This document shows positions 60,794 to 64,000 of a DNA stretch of 64,000 nt, one piece after another. The notes beneath the pieces are model-generated. The model ran no database searches, was not told the DNA's origin, and was given only the letters and a program-made list of their open reading frames with translations. Source of the stretch: Dechloromonas sp. (GTDB taxonomy: Bacteria > Pseudomonadota > Gammaproteobacteria > Burkholderiales > Rhodocyclaceae); assembly GCA_028687035.1 (NCBI GenBank), contig JAQUAX010000011.1, positions 62,001-126,000 on the forward strand, written 5' to 3'. The position numbers and the translations under genes were made by a program. Numbering within the stretch: the first letter of the stretch is position 1; every line of letters starts with the position of its first letter.

Positions 60794-63652
60794 ATGGACC
60801 AGCCCCTTTCCCTGCAGGCGCTCGAGCAGCGCGACGAGTTCATCCACCGCCATATCGGCCCCTGCGCCGCCGAGACGGCCGGGATGCTCGCCGCGATCGG
60901 CGCCGACAGCCTCGACGCGCTGATAGCCCAGACCGTTCCCGCCGCGATCCGCCTGCCGGCCGAGCTGCCGCTACCGGCGCCGCGCCGCGAGCACGAGGCG
61001 CTGGCCGACCTGAAGGCCATCGCGCAGAAGAACGTCGTCGCCCGCTCGTGCATCGGCATGGGCTACTACGACACGCTGACGCCCAAGGTCATCCTGCGCA
61101 ACGTCATGGAAAACCCGGGCTGGTACACCGCCTACACCCCTTACCAGGCCGAGATCGCCCAGGGCCGGCTGGAAGCGCTGATGAACTTCCAGCAGGTCGT
61201 CGTCGACCTGACCGGCCTCGAAATCGCCAACGCCTCGCTGCTCGACGAAGCCACCGCCGCCGCCGAGGCGATGGCGATGGCACGCCGCGTGTCGAAGTCG
61301 AAATCCAACCGCTTCCTGGTCGATGCCAGCGTCTTCCCGCAGACGCTCGACGTCGTGCGTACCCGCGCCGGCTACTTCGGCTTCGAACTGGTGATCGCCG
61401 CGGTCGACCGCATGCCGGACGGCGAATTCTTCGGCGCGCTGCTGCAGAACCCCGGCGATGACGGCGAAGTCCGCGACCTGACCGACACCATCGCCGCGCT
61501 GAAGGCCAGGGGCGCGACGGTCGCCGTCGCCTGCGACCTGATGGCGCAGGTGCTGATCAAGTCGCCGGGCGCGATGGGCGCCGACATCGCGCTCGGCTCC
61601 AGCCAGCGCTTCGGCATCCCGATGGGCTTCGGCGGACCGCACGCCGCCTTCTTCGCGACCCGCGAAGCCTGCGTGCGCTCGATGCCGGGCCGCATCATCG
61701 GCGTCTCGAAGGACGCCCGCGGCCACACCGCCTACCGGATGACGCTGCAGACGCGCGAACAGCACATCCGCCGCGAGAAAGCCAATTCCAACATCTGCAC
61801 ATCCCAGGTGCTGCTCGCCAACATGGCCGGCCTGTACGCGGTCTACCACGGCCCGGCCGGCCTGAAGACCATCGCACGCCGCATCCACCGGCTGACCGGC
61901 ATGCTGGTCGAAGGCCTGAAATCGGCCGGCGTCGAGGTGTCGACCGCGCAATTCTTCGACACCGTCCGGGTCCGGACCGACCGCGACGTGCCCGGCTACA
62001 ACCTGCGCGCGGTCGACGCGCAAACCCGGGGCATTTCCTTCGACGAGACGACCACCGCCGCCGACGTCGCCGCGATCCTGCTGGCGCTGACCGGCAAGAC
62101 CGCCGACCTCGCCGCGCTCGACGCCGCCGCCGCGGCCAGCAGCCCGCTGGCCGGCCTCTTGCGCGACGACGCCATCCTGACCCACCCGGTGTTCAACACG
62201 CACCACACCGAGCACGAGATGCTGCGCTACCTGAAGTCGCTGCAGAACAGGGACCTCACGCTCGACCACTCGATGATCTCGCTCGGCTCGTGCACGATGA
62301 AGCTGAACGCGACCAGCGAGATGATCCCGGTGACCTGGCCGGAATTCGGCGGCATCCACCCGTTCGCGCCGCGCGAGCAGGTCGCCGGCTACCTCGAGAT
62401 GATCGCCGGCCTGACCGAATGGCTGAAGACGGTGACCGGCTTCGACGCCATCTGCATACAGCCGAACTCCGGCGCGCAGGGCGAATACGCCGGCCTGGTC
62501 GCGATCGACCGCTACCACGCCAGCCGCGGCGAAGGCCACCGCAAGGTCTGCCTGATCCCCAAGTCGGCGCACGGCACCAACCCGGCGACCGCCCAGATGG
62601 CCGGCATGCAGGTCGTCGTCGTCGATTGCGACAGCAACGGCAACGTCGATATCGCCGACCTCGAGGCCAAGGCCGAGGAACACAAGGACGACCTCGCCTG
62701 CCTGATGATCACCTACCCGTCGACGCACGGCGTGTTCGAGGAAGCGATCAAGGACATCTGCGCCATCGTGCATGCCCACGGCGGCCAGGTGTATATGGAC
62801 GGCGCCAACCTCAACGCCCAGGTCGGCCTGACCTCGCCCGGCTTCATCGGCGCCGACGTCAGCCACATGAACCTGCACAAGACCTTCGCCATCCCGCACG
62901 GCGGCGGCGGACCGGGCATGGGCCCGATCGGCCTGAAGGCGCACCTCGCCCCGTTCATGGCCGACCACGCGGTCGCCGCGACCGGCCCGGCCGACCGCGT
63001 CAATGCCGGCCAGGGCGCGGTGTCCGCCGCCCCCTTCGGCTCCGCGTCGATCCTGCCGATTTCCTGGATGTACCTGGCGATGCTCGGCGGCGAAGGCGTC
63101 AGGAAGGCGACGCAATACGCCATCCTGAATGCCAACTACGTCGCCAGCCGCCTGCAGGCGCACTACCCGGTGCTCTACGTCGGCAGCAACGGCCGCGTCG
63201 CCCACGAGTGCATCCTCGACATCCGCCCGATCAAGGCCGCCACCGGCATCGCCGAGATCGACATCGCCAAGCGCCTGATGGACTACGGTTTCCATGCGCC
63301 GACGGTGTCCTTCCCGGTCGCCGGCACGATCATGGTCGAGCCGACCGAATCGGAATCGAAGGCCGAACTCGACCGCTTCGTCGAGGCGATGATCAGCATC
63401 CGCAACGAAATCCGCCGCATCGAAGCGGGCGAGTGGCCGGCTGACAACAACCCGCTGAAGAACGCGCCGCACACCCAGGCCGACGTGATCGAGGGCGAAT
63501 GGACGCGCCCGTACAGCCGCGAGGAAGCCGTCTTCCCGCTGCCCTGGGTCAAGGCCAACAAGTTCTGGCCGAGCGTCAATCGCATCGACGATGTGTATGG
63601 CGACCGCCACCTGAACTGCGCCTGCCCGCCGATGGCGTCCTACGAGGACTGA
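60794..63652 (+). CDS. gcvP: Glycine dehydrogenase (decarboxylating), P protein
   Basis: A protein of 952 residues, the single-chain form. The N-terminal half has FIHRHIGP and [30 protein letters not shown]. The C-terminal half carries the PLP lysine in [21 protein letters not shown]. It decarboxylates glycine and loads the aminomethyl group on GcvH. The lipoamide dehydrogenase (L protein) is not in the operon here, as is usual. Confidence 0.98.
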   Translation: MDQPLSLQALEQRDEFIHRHIGPCAAETAGMLAAIGADSLDALIAQTVPAAIRLPAELPLPAPRREHEALADLKAIAQKNVVARSCIGMGYYDTLTPKVILRNVMENPGWYTAYTPYQAEIAQGRLEALMNFQQVVVDLTGLEIANASLLDEATAAAEAMAMARRVSKSKSNRFLVDASVFPQTLDVVRTRAGYFGFELVIAAVDRMPDGEFFGALLQNPGDDGEVRDLTDTIAALKARGATVAVACDLMAQVLIKSPGAMGADIALGSSQRFGIPMGFGGPHAAFFATREACVRSMPGRIIGVSKDARGHTAYRMTLQTREQHIRREKANSNICTSQVLLANMAGLYAVYHGPAGLKTIARRIHRLTGMLVEGLKSAGVEVSTAQFFDTVRVRTDRDVPGYNLRAVDAQTRGISFDETTTAADVAAILLALTGKTADLAALDAAAAASSPLAGLLRDDAILTHPVFNTHHTEHEMLRYLKSLQNRDLTLDHSMISLGSCTMKLNATSEMIPVTWPEFGGIHPFAPREQVAGYLEMIAGLTEWLKTVTGFDAICIQPNSGAQGEYAGLVAIDRYHASRGEGHRKVCLIPKSAHGTNPATAQMAGMQVVVVDCDSNGNVDIADLEAKAEEHKDDLACLMITYPSTHGVFEEAIKDICAIVHAHGGQVYMDGANLNAQVGLTSPGFIGADVSHMNLHKTFAIPHGGGGPGMGPIGLKAHLAPFMADHAVAATGPADRVNAGQGAVSAAPFGSASILPISWMYLAMLGGEGVRKATQYAILNANYVASRLQAHYPVLYVGSNGRVAHECILDIRPIKAATGIAEIDIAKRLMDYGFHAPTVSFPVAGTIMVEPTESESKAELDRFVEAMISIRNEIRRIEAGEWPADNNPLKNAPHTQADVIEGEWTRPYSREEAVFPLPWVKANKFWPSVNRIDDVYGDRHLNCACPPMASYED

Positions 63653-63665
63653 GGGTCGACGCATC

Positions 63666-64000
63666 GTGGTCGACCTGAGCGCCATCGCCAAGTGGCCCAA
63701 CGTCCCCGCCTGCTACGAGTGGCTGTCGCTCGACCGGCGCGGGGACTGGCGGCTGCGCGGCGAGCGCGTCACGCACCGCGGCCTGATCGACTTCATCAAC
63801 CGCCAGTACGCGGTCGATGAAGCCGGCCGCGGCGTCGTGCACAACGGCCCGCAGCGGGTCTATGTCGATCTCGCCGGCACGCCGTGGATCTTCCGCCGCG
63901 ACGGCGACGCCTTCGTCGCCCACACCGGCCGGCCGGCCGGCGACATCCTCTCCGTCCATCTCGACGACGGCGGCAGCCTGCTGTTCGAAACGGAGCTCGG
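63666..64000 (+). CDS. Conserved hypothetical protein, C-terminus outside the window
   Basis: From GTG 63666 the frame stays open to the window end (111 codons): MVDLSAIAKWPNVPACYEWL, then GERVTHRGLIDFINRQY and RVYVDLAGTPWIFRRDGD. It looks like a small cytoplasmic betaproteobacterial protein of unknown function. I recall similar DUF-type proteins in Rhodocyclales but cannot name the family with confidence. GAGGG about 10 bases upstream could serve as ribosome site. It starts 13 bases after gcvP, so it may be co-transcribed with it. Confidence 0.65.
   Translation, partial: MVDLSAIAKWPNVPACYEWLSLDRRGDWRLRGERVTHRGLIDFINRQYAVDEAGRGVVHNGPQRVYVDLAGTPWIFRRDGDAFVAHTGRPAGDILSVHLDDGGSLLFETEL

Noticed and set aside
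60971..63700. A minus-strand open frame of over 900 codons opposite gcvP
   Set aside because: It is the antisense of the GcvP reading frame, with Ala/Arg/Asp/His-rich composition and no domain.

Overview
The window looks like a chromosomal segment of a GC-rich, nitrogen-fixing betaproteobacterium, most probably of the Rhodocyclales (Azospira/Dechloromonas/Azonexus type). This is inferred from the mix of a compact Mo-nitrogenase cluster with draT, nafY and an LRV iron-sulfur protein, an 'EPS-associated' MarR regulator, and betaproteobacterial-style housekeeping blocks. No rRNA, insertion sequence, prophage or CRISPR array was seen. Genus assignment is an inference. Region 1 (1-14.9 kb, minus strand) is a long surface-polysaccharide operon. 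Reading from its promoter it encodes an EPS-associated MarR regulator, GlmS, the WbpA-WbpB-(FAD oxidoreductase)-WbpD-WbpE route to a UDP-2,3-diacetamido-glucuronic acid type sugar, a Wzx flippase, a Wzy polymerase, two GT4 glycosyltransferases, and CapE-CapF-(WecB-like, cut by the window edge) for UDP-L-FucNAc. The wzx/wzy/glycosyltransferase core (about 2.3-8.7 kb) is strikingly AT-rich compared with its surroundings. Region 2 (15.1-23.1 kb, plus strand) is divergent and encodes the assembly and export machine: Wzb phosphatase, Wzc tyrosine autokinase, a small secreted GfcA-like protein, Wza lipoprotein, and GfcB/GfcC/GfcD (YjbF/G/H). Together these resemble a rearranged group-4-capsule operon. 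Region 3 (23.2-42.6 kb) is a nitrogen-fixation island. It opens with a CopG/ParE-type toxin-antitoxin pair and draT (nitrogenase reductase ADP-ribosyltransferase, no draG in view), both on the minus strand. nifHDK-nifT-fdxN-nafY-DUF6129-LRV-unknown runs on the plus strand behind a NifA upstream site, a possible IHF site and a -24/-12 promoter. A minus-strand three-gene operon (hybrid histidine kinase, PhnD-like lipoprotein, hybrid histidine kinase) sits in the middle. A second NifA/IHF/sigma-54 promoter then drives nifV-cysE-unknown-nifW-nifZ-nifM. The nifHDK promoter is bracketed by a perfect 13-bp inverted repeat, and strong GC stem-loops lie in four of the nif operon gaps. nifENXB, nifUS and nifA are not in the window. 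Region 4 (42.6-58.9 kb) is housekeeping: a PilZ protein, tRNA-Arg(TCT), tRNA-Pro(TGG), dksA, then on the minus strand pnp, rpsO, truB, rbfA, infB, nusA, rimP, rluB, scpB, scpA, a LAB_N membrane protein, trpS, a site-2 protease, a Sua5/YciO protein and a PHP phosphoesterase. Region 5 (59.0-64.0 kb, plus strand) is the glycine cleavage system gcvT-gcvH-gcvP. It sits behind a tandem glycine riboswitch whose second aptamer stem overlaps an intrinsic terminator. A conserved hypothetical gene cut by the window end follows. Starts were chosen using Shine-Dalgarno sites, gene overlaps and family lengths. Where several starts are possible the entry says so.
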